DNA of 64,000 nucleotides from CBDFLT01 sp965249225 (GTDB lineage: Bacteria > Chloroflexota > Dehalococcoidia > Lucifugimonadales > G963668185), in NCBI GenBank assembly GCA_965249225.1, contig CBDFLT010000008.1:186001-250000 (forward strand), read 5' to 3'. The notes under the pieces are model-generated. The model was not told the DNA's origin. It was given only the letters and a program-made list of their open reading frames with translations, and made no database searches. Positions 8,078 through 16,079 of this stretch are shown piece after piece. Within the stretch, counting starts at the first letter, position 1. Every line of letters starts with the position of its first letter. The translations under genes were made by a program, and so were the position numbers.

Positions 8078-8869
8078 TTAGCTCCGGGAAGCTGCCGTGG
8101 TGGGCACACCTTCAGTAGGACTGCTCGGGACGCCAACCTCCTTGCGGTCTATGCGGCCTGCCAGGAACGCTTTTCGCCCCGCCTCTACACCCAGCTTGAA
8201 CGCCTCGCCCATCGCGACCGGGTCCTCCGCCTGCGCGATAGCCGAGTTTACGAGCACGGCGTCTGCTCCCTCCTCCAGCGAGGCGGCGGCCTCCGACGGC
8301 ACGCCCAGTCCGGCGTCCACAACCACGGGCACCTGGGACTGTTCTATGATGAGCCTGATCTCGTCGATGGTGAGGATTCCCTGGCCCGAGCCGATGGCCG
8401 AACCCAGCGGCATGACCGTGGCGCAGCCGATCTCTTCGAGCTTCATGGCTAACACCGGGTCGGCGTGGATGTATGGCAGAACCACAAACCCTTCATCGAT
8501 CAGTGTTTGCGCCGCCTCGAACGTGCCCACCGGGTCGGGAAGCAGATTCTGCGGGTAGGGTATGACCTCGAGCTTCAGCCAGTCGGACCCTGTCACCTCC
8601 CTGGCCAGATGCGCCGTAAAGATAGCCTCCTCCGCCGTCTTGCACCCGGCCGTGTTCGGCAAGATGGTGTACCGTCCCCAGTCGAAGTAGTCCAGGATGT
8701 TCTTTTCCTCGGGGTTGTCCAGGTCGAGCCGGCGTATCGCCACGGTGATTATCTCCGCCCCCGATGCCTCGATGGAATCGGCCATCTCCCGCATGTTGCG
8801 GTGCCTGCCGGTGCCTACCATGAGCCTGGAACCGAACTCTTTGCCCGCTATGACAAGAGGGTCACTCAT
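8078..8869 (-). CDS. thiG: Thiazole synthase ThiG
   Basis: Forms the thiamin thiazole phosphate from DXP, dehydroglycine and ThiS thiocarboxylate. The 263-residue barrel shows the N-terminal FGSRLMVGTGRH, the Schiff-base lysine region SDWLKLEVIPYPQNLLPD near residue 110, and the phosphate-binding VVVDAGLGVPSEAA and ADAVLVNSAIAQAEDP. ATG 8869 follows GGAGAAAG. It is the first gene after the TPP riboswitch. thiC and thiD are not in the window, so the pyrimidine arm must be encoded elsewhere. Confidence 0.95.
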   Translation of the reverse strand: MSDPLVIAGKEFGSRLMVGTGRHRNMREMADSIEASGAEIITVAIRRLDLDNPEEKNILDYFDWGRYTILPNTAGCKTAEEAIFTAHLAREVTGSDWLKLEVIPYPQNLLPDPVGTFEAAQTLIDEGFVVLPYIHADPVLAMKLEEIGCATVMPLGSAIGSGQGILTIDEIRLIIEQSQVPVVVDAGLGVPSEAAASLEEGADAVLVNSAIAQAEDPVAMGEAFKLGVEAGRKAFLAGRIDRKEVGVPSSPTEGVPTTAASRS

Positions 8870-8916
8870 TCAGCTTTCTCCTCTGGATCGTCTTCATCAG
8901 TATCCCCTAAATGACA

Positions 8917-8943
8917 AGGCCGCTGGCATTAATCCAGCGGCCT
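8917..8943 (-). terminator. Hairpin between TPP riboswitch and thiG
   Basis: A ten-base perfect stem (AGGCCGCTGG / CCAGCGGCCT) with a seven-base loop follows the riboswitch aptamer on the minus strand. The downstream run is TGTCATTT, a weak U-tract. It is best read as the riboswitch expression-platform terminator, although the poor U-tract leaves a pausing role open. Confidence 0.6.
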
Positions 8944-8959
8944 CGGATACGCAATTACT

Positions 8960-9058
8960 CTCGTGATTCCTGCGCTGGCATTATCCAGATCAGGTTTTGG
9001 CGGTCGGCGACGATATCCGTCGCCCTCTCAGCCGGGCTTCCCAAGCTCCCGCCCCGAT
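8960..9058 (-). promoter_or_regulatory. TPP (THI-box) riboswitch
   Basis: On the minus strand the leader contains the two conserved THI-box blocks. CTGAGA sits in the pyrimidine-sensing arm (about 9030), and ACCTGATCTGGATAATGCCAGCG follows in parts through 8965-8994, ahead of thiG. A long variable stem (GGCGACGGATATCGTCGCC) joins them. Binding of thiamine diphosphate should favour the hairpin at 8917-8943 and turn off thiGES. Confidence 0.95.
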
Positions 9059-9079
9059 TCTATTGGGGTTGTCGTTTTT

Positions 9080-9108
9080 AGCATAGCCAACCGGATGTCG
9101 AAAGTCAA
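9080..9108 (-). promoter_or_regulatory. Promoter of the thi operon
   Basis: Minus-strand TTGACT (9108-9103), a 17-base spacer and TATGCT (9085-9080). This places the start site about 20 bases before the riboswitch aptamer, as expected for its leader. Confidence 0.65.
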
Positions 9109-9346
9109 CAAAGTCCGTCGGCTGAAGCCGTCTCCCTCGGGCCTGCAACGAGTACAGCAACAGCGTTCGAGACCATTTGCGGAACGCGATTATTGAAGCC
9201 GGTAGACGGTTGTCGTCCGCCTGGTGCGTCTATACTATGGTCTGACCAGTGAGGTAACCTCCAGGTCGGGACCGCACCTTACACTGGCGCCCTGGGCGTG
9301 TGGCGCTCTAACGAGACCGTCGACCAGGGACCTGAGGGGCATCTGA

Positions 9347-9829
9347 ATGCCGATTACGCGCCATTTCACCGCTACCGGGTTCGTGGTGCATGACAACCAC
9401 GTGCTCCTGCACTGGCATCCCAAGGTGAAGGCGTGGCTGCCGCCCGGTGGCCACGTTGCCCAAAACGAGGACCCGGTGCAGGCCGTGCTGCGTGAGATCG
9501 AAGAGGAGGCCGGTGTCCGTGCCGAGGTGGTTCCCACCGGCACTCGGTTAGAGCTGGATTATCCAGACCAGGTACACTCTCCATTCACTATCATGGTAGA
9601 GGATATCCACGACCCCCTGGAAGGCTACCACCAGCACATAGACATGATCTACTTCTGTCGGCTGGTGGGCCTACCCGAACCCCTGAACGGCGGCTGGCTC
9701 TGGGTAGGCAAGTCCGACCTTGAGGAGACTAAGCCGGTCCACATGTCGGGCTCGCCATCGGTCCCGCCCCCGGAGGACGTGCGGTTGCTGGCCCATGAGT
9801 CGTTCAGGGTCGTGGACGCACTACCTTGA
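9347..9829 (+). CDS. NUDIX hydrolase
   Basis: A 160-residue NUDIX-fold pyrophosphohydrolase. The Nudix box runs at residues 34-56: GHVAQNEDPVQAVLREIEEE then AGV, which supplies the Gly, Glu and REIEEE metal ligands. The preceding KAWLPPGG strand is typical. GAGGGG seven bases before ATG 9347 supports the start. The substrate is unknown; the sequence resembles the stand-alone MutT/ADP-ribose-like group. It lies just upstream of the T-box leader of leuS, which has its own regulation, so no functional link is implied. Confidence 0.9.
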   Translation: MPITRHFTATGFVVHDNHVLLHWHPKVKAWLPPGGHVAQNEDPVQAVLREIEEEAGVRAEVVPTGTRLELDYPDQVHSPFTIMVEDIHDPLEGYHQHIDMIYFCRLVGLPEPLNGGWLWVGKSDLEETKPVHMSGSPSVPPPEDVRLLAHESFRVVDALP

Positions 9830-9854
9830 CGGCCACCGGTCCCTATGCTAGCTT
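9826..9854 (+). promoter_or_regulatory. Possible promoter for the leuS leader
   Basis: TTGACG, a 17-base spacer and TAGCTT preceded by TGC (extended -10) overlap the NUDIX stop codon. The position fits initiation just before the T-box leader. The -10 is poor, so this is a weak call. Confidence 0.35.
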
Positions 9855-9859
9855 TTTGG

Positions 9860-10130
9860 TGAACCAGACGCTGGTTGCGTTGAGGGGGAGTAGTAGCGGG
9901 CCGCCAGCCATAGAGAGCCGGGAACGGTGGAAGCCCGGCGCGCGAGAGCCCGTGAACTCGCCCCTGAGCATCCGGCCTGAACGAGGGACATCGTACATGG
10001 GGCGATGCCCGCTTGAAGTAGGGCCGGACGGGTTGGCCCGTTATCGCATTTGAGAGGTCCGGCTTGTCGGACAATGAGGGTGGTACCGCGGGAAATTAAA
10101 AGTCCCGTCCCTTAGGGGGCGGGACTTTTT
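9860..10130 (+). promoter_or_regulatory. T-box riboswitch of leuS
   Basis: The T-box consensus AGGGTGGTACCGCG occupies 10077-10090, followed by a strong terminator hairpin at 10100-10130. Upstream, 9870-10060 folds as a Stem I type structure with an AGAGAG bulge and paired GCCGGG/CCCGGC arms. The likely specifier is CTC at 9957-9959 after GAA, matching leucine. Uncharged tRNA-Leu would stabilise the antiterminator and allow leuS transcription. The T-box and terminator are directly visible; the specifier assignment is inferred. Confidence 0.95.
10100..10130 (+). terminator. T-box terminator hairpin
   Basis: AAGTCCCGTCCC pairs with GGGGGCGGGACTT around a TTAG loop and runs into five T residues. 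It is the alternative to the antiterminator that contains the T-box sequence. Confidence 0.93.
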
Positions 10131-10155
10131 GCGGACGCGGGGTTGGAGAAACACG

Positions 10156-12627
10156 ATGACTTCGGTACGGACGACCGCGCTACGCTACGGCCATAAGGAG
10201 ATCGAGGCCAAGTGGCAGGAGCGATGGGCCAGGGACAAACTCTACCAGGCCCACGACGACGACCCGCGACCCAAGTGGTACGCGCTGACCATGTACCCTT
10301 ACCCCTCGGGTGATCTCCACATAGGCCACTGGTACGCCATGGCTCCCTCCGATGCCCACGCACGGTTCCGAAGAATGCAGGGCTACAACGTGCTGCACCC
10401 CATGGGGTTCGACGCCTTCGGGCTCCCGGCCGAAAACGCCGCAATCCAGCGAGGTGTGCATCCTTACCAATGGACCATGAGCAATATCGATAACATGCGT
10501 AGCCAGCTCCGCTCCATGGGCTGCTGCTACGACTGGGATAGAGAGATAGTCACCTGCCTTCCCGAGTACTACAGGTGGAACCAGTGGATCTTCCTCCAAT
10601 TTTGCAAGGCCGGCCTCGCGTACCGGGCTCATGCTCCCGCAAACTGGTGCCCGTCGTGCAACACGGTTCTCGCCAACGAGCAGGTGCTAGACGATGGCCG
10701 CTGCGAGCGTTGCGACACCTTAGTCACGCACCGCGAGCTGAACCAGTGGTTTCTCCGCATCACCCGGTACGCCGATGAGCTTCTGGACCACTCGAAGATC
10801 GACTGGCCCGAGAGGGTCAAGCTTATGCAGACCAACTGGATCGGGCGCAGCGAGGGCGTGAACATCGAGTTCGACATCTCCGAGTACGGACTCGAAGAAA
10901 AGACCATTAACACCTTCACCACCCGCATAGACACCATACACGGAGTGACCTTCGTGGTGATCGCTCCCGAGCACCCGCTGGTCGAGAAACTCACAGTCCC
11001 TGAGCGGAGGGCCGAGGTCGAGGCTTACGTAGAAGGAGCCCGAGGGCAGACCGAGATCGAACGCCTCTCGACGGAGAGAGAGAAGACCGGCGTGTTCACA
11101 GGCGCGTACTGCGTCAACCGGTTCGGCGGCGACCGTGTACCCATCTTCGTGGGGGACTACGTGCTGCACACCTACGGCACTGGAATAGTGATGGGCGTGC
11201 CCGCGCACGACCAGCGCGATTTCGAGTTCGCCAAGAAGTACGATCTGCCCATCGACGTGGTGGTCGCGCCCCCCGACTGGGATGGCGGTGAGCTCTCCGA
11301 CGCGTGGCTGGAGGAGGGCACACAGGTCAACTCAGGCCAGTTCGATGGCTTCCCCAGCGCCGAGGGTGTGCGCCGGATTGCTCAACACGCTGAGGACAAC
11401 GGATGGGGCGAACGGACAGTCCAGTATCGTATGAGAGACTGGCTTATTTCGCGCCAGCGCTACTGGGGAACGCCCATCCCCATCATTCACTGCGAGGCCT
11501 GTGGCGAGGTGCCGGTCCCCGATGAGGACCTTCCGGTGCTGCTTCCCGAAGACGCCGAGTTTCGGCCCACGGGCGAGTCCCCGCTGGCGCTCCACGAGGG
11601 GTTCGTGAATGTGGACTGCCCTCAGTGTGGAGGTTCCGCCAGGCGAGAGACCGATACGATGGACACGTTCGTGGACTCGTCGTGGTATTTTCTCCGATAC
11701 ACCAGCCCCCACTACCAAGACGGCCCATTTGATCCTACGGCTGCAAATCTGTGGACGCCGGTCCACCAGTATACCGGCGGCGCCGAGCATGCGGTGATGC
11801 ACCTGCTGTACGCCCGCTTTTTCGCTAAGGCGCTGCGCGACATCGGCGTGGTGGACTTCGACGAGCCCTTTATCCGGCTCTTCAACCAGGGTCAGATTAC
11901 CTCCAACAGTCAGCGCATGAGCAAGTCGCGTGGCAACGTCATCGCCCCGGACGAGTTCGTGGACGGGCTGGGCGCCGACGTAATGCGCTGCTATTTGATG
12001 TTCCTGGGCCCATGGGACCAGGGTGGCGAGTGGAGCGACTCGGGTATCAACGGCATGGCCCGCTGGCTGAACCGCGTGTGGGATCTGGCCCTCCGAGACG
12101 CCCGTCAGCTTGACGACTCCACCTCGGACGAATCGGCAGTTCGGGACTTGGACCGCAGGACCCACAAGGCTATCCGTAAGGTGACAGAGGACCTGGAGCG
12201 GTTCAAGTTCAACACCGTGCTGGCCGCGCTGATGGAGCTCAGCAACTCCCTCAACCAGGCGTGGGAGCGAAAGGGCATAGGCTCCGATGCCTGGAAACAG
12301 GCCATCGAGAAGCTGCTCATTTTGATGTGTCCCATGGCCCCGCATATCGCGGAGGAGCTCTGGGAACGCGCCGGCCATTCGTACAGCGTCCACAGCCAGC
12401 GCTGGCCCGAGTGGGACCCGGATCTGGCCGCCGACGAGGTCATCACTCTCGTGGTGCAGGTCAACGGACGCGTTCGTGACAAGATCCAGGTAGAGGCCTC
12501 CATCTCCGAGGCGGAGGCGAAGGAGACGGCCCTGGCGAGCGTTAGGGTGCAGGCCCACACCGAGGGCAAAGAGGTGGCCAAGGTCATCTATGTCCCAGGT
12601 CGCCTGGTCAACATCGTCGCGCAATAG
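10156..12627 (+). CDS. leuS: Leucyl-tRNA synthetase
   Basis: An 823-residue class I synthetase. The HIGH motif is DLHIGHWYAMAPSD near residue 48. The zinc region has cysteines in NWCPSCNTVLANEQV and CERCD. The editing domain covers about residues 215-400, with the threonine-rich TFTTRIDTIHGVTFVV. KMSKS appears as QRMSKSRGNV near residue 595. The anticodon-binding and C-terminal domains complete it. ATG 10156 is chosen because GGAG lies seven bases upstream and the earlier in-frame TTG at 10129 is inside the terminator. Regulated by the upstream T-box. Confidence 0.97.
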   Translation: MTSVRTTALRYGHKEIEAKWQERWARDKLYQAHDDDPRPKWYALTMYPYPSGDLHIGHWYAMAPSDAHARFRRMQGYNVLHPMGFDAFGLPAENAAIQRGVHPYQWTMSNIDNMRSQLRSMGCCYDWDREIVTCLPEYYRWNQWIFLQFCKAGLAYRAHAPANWCPSCNTVLANEQVLDDGRCERCDTLVTHRELNQWFLRITRYADELLDHSKIDWPERVKLMQTNWIGRSEGVNIEFDISEYGLEEKTINTFTTRIDTIHGVTFVVIAPEHPLVEKLTVPERRAEVEAYVEGARGQTEIERLSTEREKTGVFTGAYCVNRFGGDRVPIFVGDYVLHTYGTGIVMGVPAHDQRDFEFAKKYDLPIDVVVAPPDWDGGELSDAWLEEGTQVNSGQFDGFPSAEGVRRIAQHAEDNGWGERTVQYRMRDWLISRQRYWGTPIPIIHCEACGEVPVPDEDLPVLLPEDAEFRPTGESPLALHEGFVNVDCPQCGGSARRETDTMDTFVDSSWYFLRYTSPHYQDGPFDPTAANLWTPVHQYTGGAEHAVMHLLYARFFAKALRDIGVVDFDEPFIRLFNQGQITSNSQRMSKSRGNVIAPDEFVDGLGADVMRCYLMFLGPWDQGGEWSDSGINGMARWLNRVWDLALRDARQLDDSTSDESAVRDLDRRTHKAIRKVTEDLERFKFNTVLAALMELSNSLNQAWERKGIGSDAWKQAIEKLLILMCPMAPHIAEELWERAGHSYSVHSQRWPEWDPDLAADEVITLVVQVNGRVRDKIQVEASISEAEAKETALASVRVQAHTEGKEVAKVIYVPGRLVNIVAQ

Positions 12628-12697
12628 GGCCGCGCGTTGCGGCGCTACTCACGGTGACTTAACACCATTGGGTGAGGCAGGGGCAGGAGAGAGAACC

Positions 12698-13750
12698 ATG
12701 GCAGATGATGCGGTTCGGGTAGGAGCCGAGGGCCTGAGGCAGTTCACTCGGGAAGTTTTCACACGGGTGGGCCTGCCGCCCGAGGACGCGGACACGGAGG
12801 CCGAGGTGCTCGTCTGGGCGAACCTGCGCGGGGTGGACTCCCATGGAGTACTGCATATTCCCTCGTACATTGCCAGTGTAGAAGCGGGGTTTATAAATCT
12901 CAGGCCCGACATTCGAGTCGAGAAAGAGACGCCCGCCACCATCCTCATAGACGCGGACCGCGCCTTCGGCCCTGTCGTCACCACTATGGCCATGAATCAG
13001 GTGATAAAGAAGGCAAAGGACGTGGGCGTTGGTTGGGGACTCATCCGTAACACTACCCATCAAGGCGCTCTGGGCTACTATGCGCTCATGGCGGCCGACA
13101 AGAACATGGCTGGAATCGCCTCAGTAGATGGACCGCCCATCATGGCGCCCCACGGCGCGCGGGCCGCGGGGTTGCACAATAGCCCGATAGCGATCGCCGT
13201 ACCGGGAAAGCGCCACAGGCCGCTGATTCTTGATATGGCGACCAGCGTCGCGGCTGGAGGGAAGGTTCTACTGGCGATCGACAAGGGCATTCCCATTCCT
13301 GAGGGCTGGTCTCTGGACGATGACGGTAGTCCGACCACGGACCCTCGGCGGGCCACAGTACTTTTGCCGTTCGGCGGTCCGAAAGGCTCAGGGCTGTCGG
13401 TCATGTTCGCGTGCCTGTCGAGCCTGATGGTAGGCAACATGCCTCCTCAACATGACATGCTGGACGACCAGGAGTCTGGGCACGCCGCCCAGAATTGCTT
13501 CTTAGCCGCCATCGACATCGGCACGTTCACCGATGTGGAGGGCTACAAAAGGCATGTCGACGACCTGATCGACGGACTAAAGTCCCTCCCCAAGGCCGAG
13601 GGCGCCGATGAGATATTCATGCCCGGCGAGCCCGAGGCCATCGTCTACGAGGACCGGATGCGGCACGGCATTCCGCTCCCTAGAGGGACCGTTCGCAATC
13701 TTCAGGCCGTCGCGGACCGGTTTGAGATCGAGCTGGCCCTCTCGCCGTAA
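12698..13750 (+). CDS. Ldh2-family malate/L-lactate (2-hydroxyacid) dehydrogenase
   Basis: A 350-residue NAD(P)-dependent oxidoreductase of the Ldh2/YlbC family, unrelated to classical Rossmann LDH. Family features are LRGVDSHGVLHIPSY near residue 45 (Ser-His-Gly substrate loop), NTTHQGALGYYALMAA near 120, the long ILDMATSVAAGGKV cofactor segment, and LLPFGGPKGSGLSVM near 225. The frame is open back to 12590 inside leuS, but ATG 12698 follows a GGAGAGA site. Substrates in this family include malate, sulfolactate and ureidoglycolate; the sequence does not decide between them. Confidence 0.88.
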   Translation: MADDAVRVGAEGLRQFTREVFTRVGLPPEDADTEAEVLVWANLRGVDSHGVLHIPSYIASVEAGFINLRPDIRVEKETPATILIDADRAFGPVVTTMAMNQVIKKAKDVGVGWGLIRNTTHQGALGYYALMAADKNMAGIASVDGPPIMAPHGARAAGLHNSPIAIAVPGKRHRPLILDMATSVAAGGKVLLAIDKGIPIPEGWSLDDDGSPTTDPRRATVLLPFGGPKGSGLSVMFACLSSLMVGNMPPQHDMLDDQESGHAAQNCFLAAIDIGTFTDVEGYKRHVDDLIDGLKSLPKAEGADEIFMPGEPEAIVYEDRMRHGIPLPRGTVRNLQAVADRFEIELALSP

Positions 13751-14043
13751 GCCTCCAGAAAGCCAGCAGGTGAATCGAAAAGTTTGCTATCTGCTACTGT
13801 AAGCTCTGCCAAAAGTCATTGCCGTCGGGTGGGAAGAACTATCCTTCTTTGGCTTCAACTCGGCCGACCCCGTCGAGTCGGTTCCTATGGAGAATTTGTA
13901 GAGTACTGACTCAACGGATCTCTTGAGCGACCTTCAGTGTCAATCCTCCCTTGATGGCGCCGCTTATTTGAGGCGATGATAGGAGAACACCCGTGCTATA
14001 ATATTCCTTCACGGAGTATCAGCACAGCCTTAGATTGGGAGGG
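13751..14043 (+). other. Intergenic stretch upstream of tcmP remnant
   Basis: About 290 bases without a recognisable gene. It is less GC-rich than its surroundings. A TATAAT lies at 13997-14002, 40 bases before the tcmP start, but without a convincing -35. A short open stretch around 13817-13900 ends in TAG and matches nothing I know. Confidence 0.4.
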
Positions 14044-14274
14044 ATGGCCGTGAAAGATAGCGATCCACAGAAGTGGATATACAAGGAGCATACGAAGGTC
14101 AAGCATGAATTGCTTGAGAAATACTTAGGCGTTTGGCTTTCAATACTTGGGAGCTGGCATCGCAAGCTCCTCATTTTCGATGGATTCGCAGGCCGAGGCG
14201 AGTATGTAGATGGCTCTGACGGCTCTCCGGTCATACTTCTTCGAAAGGCGCACCAGTTAATATCGGCGGGAAGG
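14044..14274 (+). pseudogene. tcmP: TcmP (three-Cys-motif partner) N-terminal remnant, cut by IS3
   Basis: The first 77 codons read like the start of TcmP: KWIYKEHTKVKHELLEKYL followed by LLIFDGFAGRGEYVDG and GSPVILL. The DGFAGxGxY motif is the methyltransferase-like nucleotide loop characteristic of the family. At 14275 the IS3 end begins and the frame continues only 14 codons into it. Intact TcmP proteins are around 300 residues, so most is lost and no C-terminal part occurs elsewhere in the window. TcmP is typically encoded beside a Gp37/Gp68-type three-Cys protein, and a broken copy of that partner sits just across the IS cluster. ATG 14044 is nearly touching its GGGAGGG, so GTG 14050 may be the true start. 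Confidence 0.8.
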
Positions 14275-14342
14275 TGTACGTCGTCAAAACAAGTGGGACA
14301 AAAGGGGAGCCTTTAAAGCGTGCAACTTGGACGCTAACCGGC

Positions 14343-15335
14343 TCAGGCAGTTCTCAGATTTGCCAACCTCCGTTCGGCTAGACTCTTTTGCTTCACCTCC
14401 TGTCTCGTCGCCAGTATGGCGTCTTGGCGTCCGTGGTACATATCCGCCGGCGTGATGTTCCCCAAAGCCTCGTGATAGCGCTCGTAGTTGTAGTACCTTA
14501 CGAAGCCCTCCATAGCCGCTACAAGCTCTTCCAGGCTGTGGTGGACAAAGACGTTGACCTTAGCCTTGGCTGTGCGATGGTACCGCTCCAACTTGCCGTT
14601 GGTCTGGGGATGGAAAGGTGAGGCGAAGATGTGTTTCATGAACCTGGCCCTTAGGAACTCGTCCAACGCCCTAGACAGAAAGCCTGGACCGTTGTCGCTC
14701 AGAAGGGCTGGACCTGGCTCTACAGGCGCCGTCGGTTGACCGGTGAACTCCACCGCATCCTGGACCACGTCGATGATGTCGGCACTGCTCATGCTGGTCT
14801 GCACCCTCCAGCCCACGATCATCCTGGAATAGTCATCCAGCACGCTGATCAGGTAGTAGTAGCCCCAACCCACCACGAAGAAGTAGCTGGCATCGGTCTG
14901 CCATAGCTCATTGGGCCTGGCAGTCTTGGTGTGAAACTCCTTTCCTGCTGGGAAGCCCTTGGTCTCGGGCGGCTTGATGAGCCCCGCTTCCTTCAGTATC
15001 CGGTATACGGTGGACTCGGAGACGTACATGACCTGTTCGTCCACCAGGGTGGTCGCCACCTCTCTCGGGCTCAACGATGGGTGCTCCAACGCATACCTGA
15101 CCACGTACCGTCTTTGCTTTGTAGCCAACCGGTTCCACACTCGCCTGGGCTCTGGTGGCCGGTCTACCAGACCGTTAAACCCCTTGTCTCGATACCTGCT
15201 CTTCCAGCGGTAGTAGGTCGAGGGTGCTATCTGCAACTCTTGGAGGGTCTGCCTGACCGGCAGAGGAGACCTCTCGACGATCTGAAGGACCTCCGCCTTG
15301 AGCTGGGCCTCCCTTCTCACATAGGGCTTGCCCAT
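14343..15335 (-). CDS. IS3-family transposase OrfB (DDE integrase domain)
   Basis: 330 residues with an N-terminal helix-turn-helix segment (APSTYYRWKSRY, YVSESTVYRILKEAGL) and an rve integrase core. Catalytic residues are visible as Asp in WQTDASYF, Asp in LLSDNGPGF and Glu in NGKLERYHR. The C-terminus has the usual YYNYERYHEALGNITP. It lacks a strong ribosome site and is most likely made as an OrfAB fusion by -1 frameshifting at 15352-15358. Confidence 0.95.
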   Translation of the reverse strand: MGKPYVRREAQLKAEVLQIVERSPLPVRQTLQELQIAPSTYYRWKSRYRDKGFNGLVDRPPEPRRVWNRLATKQRRYVVRYALEHPSLSPREVATTLVDEQVMYVSESTVYRILKEAGLIKPPETKGFPAGKEFHTKTARPNELWQTDASYFFVVGWGYYYLISVLDDYSRMIVGWRVQTSMSSADIIDVVQDAVEFTGQPTAPVEPGPALLSDNGPGFLSRALDEFLRARFMKHIFASPFHPQTNGKLERYHRTAKAKVNVFVHHSLEELVAAMEGFVRYYNYERYHEALGNITPADMYHGRQDAILATRQEVKQKSLAERRLANLRTA

Positions 15336-15340
15336 GGGCT

Positions 15341-15703
15341 CTAACCGAGGCTTTTTTTCAGGACCAGGTTCTCCACCGACAGCTGAGCAACAAGTTCCTT
15401 GAGCCGCTCGTTCTCGCGCTTCAAGGCATCGACCTCCGCCTTGTTCGCCTCCCGTAGCGTGTCACCCTTCAGCCTCGACTTGCCCGCCTCCATGTAGTCC
15501 TTGAGCCACTTGTAATAGACCCCGGGGTTGATTCCCTCTCGCCTGCACAAGGCGCTGACTGATATCTCCCCGCGGATCCCCTCTATGACGATCCGTACCT
15601 TCTCCTCAGGTGTGTACTTGCGACGTGTAACGTTTCTGGTCCGTCGGACCACCTGCCTCGCGTTCTCGTCGGCTTGATCGTAGCTTCGACTGACTTCCTG
15701 CAT
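15341..15703 (-). CDS. IS3-family transposase OrfA
   Basis: 120 residues. The helix-turn-helix (TPEEKVRIVIEGIRGEISVS then ALCRREGINPGVYYKW) spans residues 30-65, and a leucine-zipper-like coiled coil (DALKRENERLKELVAQLSVE) lies near the C-terminus, as usual for OrfA multimerisation. ATG 15703 follows AAAGGAG by five bases; the frame is open five codons further. The coding sequence ends just past the A7 slippery site. Confidence 0.92.
   Translation of the reverse strand: MQEVSRSYDQADENARQVVRRTRNVTRRKYTPEEKVRIVIEGIRGEISVSALCRREGINPGVYYKWLKDYMEAGKSRLKGDTLREANKAEVDALKRENERLKELVAQLSVENLVLKKSLG
15352..15358 (-). other. Probable -1 ribosomal frameshift site between orfA and orfB
   Basis: A run of seven A residues on the coding strand lies in the last codons of orfA (CTG AAA AAA AGC). 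Slipping back one base gives AAA AAA AAG CCT CGG and stays open, in frame, into ATG of orfB at 15335. This is the standard IS3-family A6G/A7 slippery heptamer. Confidence 0.8.
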
Positions 15704-15815
15704 CCTGGCTCCTTTCACTTCCGTGAATCTACTCTCCTACCTGAGCCAGGATAATCGCCTTAATTGTCGCTTCTCAATTCCCCATCAGCTGTCCCATATG
15801 TGCTGACGATACACA

Positions 15816-15992
15816 GTCCGTCGGACCACCTGCCTCGCGTTCTCGTCGGCTTGATCGTAGCTTCGACTGACTTCCTGCATCCTGGCTCCTTTCACTTCCG
15901 TGAATCTACTCTCCTACCTGAGCCAGGACAATCGCCTTAATTGTCGCTTCTCAATTCCCCATCAGCTGTCCCAAATGTGCTGACGATACACA
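15816..15992 (-). repeat. 177-base direct duplication of the IS3 right end
   Basis: Bases 15816-15992 repeat 15639-15815 with only two differences seen (GACA versus GATA, CCCAAAT versus CCCATAT). At both differing sites it matches the window-edge copy at 1-240 rather than its neighbour. It ends with a proper IS terminus followed at once by DUF5131 coding DNA. It looks like the remains of a second, tandem or recombined IS copy. Confidence 0.92.
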
Positions 15993-16079
15993 CTCGTCGA
16001 CCCAGGCCTTTTCCATCTTTCTGGCTCTATGTCCGCTCTCGCCACCCACGATTACCCAATGAATACCACTCAGATCTAG
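15993..16079 (-). pseudogene. DUF5131 (Gp37/Gp68) internal fragment between IS3 and IS5
   Basis: On the minus strand this 87-base island encodes LDLSGIHWVIVGGESGHRAR then KMEKAWVDE. This is the conserved IHWVIVGGESGxxARxM stretch near the C-terminal end of Gp37/Gp68 family proteins. Joined to 17305-17815 after removing the IS5 element and one CTAG, the reading frame is continuous (SLDLSG across the junction). The IS3 terminus cuts it after GTC GAC GAG, so the last few dozen codons are gone. Confidence 0.85.

Larger units (their letters stand above)
14275..15815 (-). mobile_element. Complete IS3-family insertion sequence
   Basis: A 1541-base element bounded by imperfect inverted repeats. The left end reads TGTACGTCGTCAAAACAAG and the right end, on the minus strand, TGTGTATCGTCAGCACATA; about 18 of 26 terminal positions agree, ending in a shared GGGACA. 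It carries orfA and orfB on the minus strand with a frameshift site between. Left flank GAAGG and right flank GTCCG do not match, because a second copy of the right end is directly attached at 15816-15992. A 240-base piece of another copy lies at the window start in the same orientation. Confidence 0.93.

Noticed and set aside
11332..12624. 430-codon open frame antisense to leuS
   Set aside because: Shadow of a highly conserved leuS; no motifs, and it arises from GC-rich codon bias.
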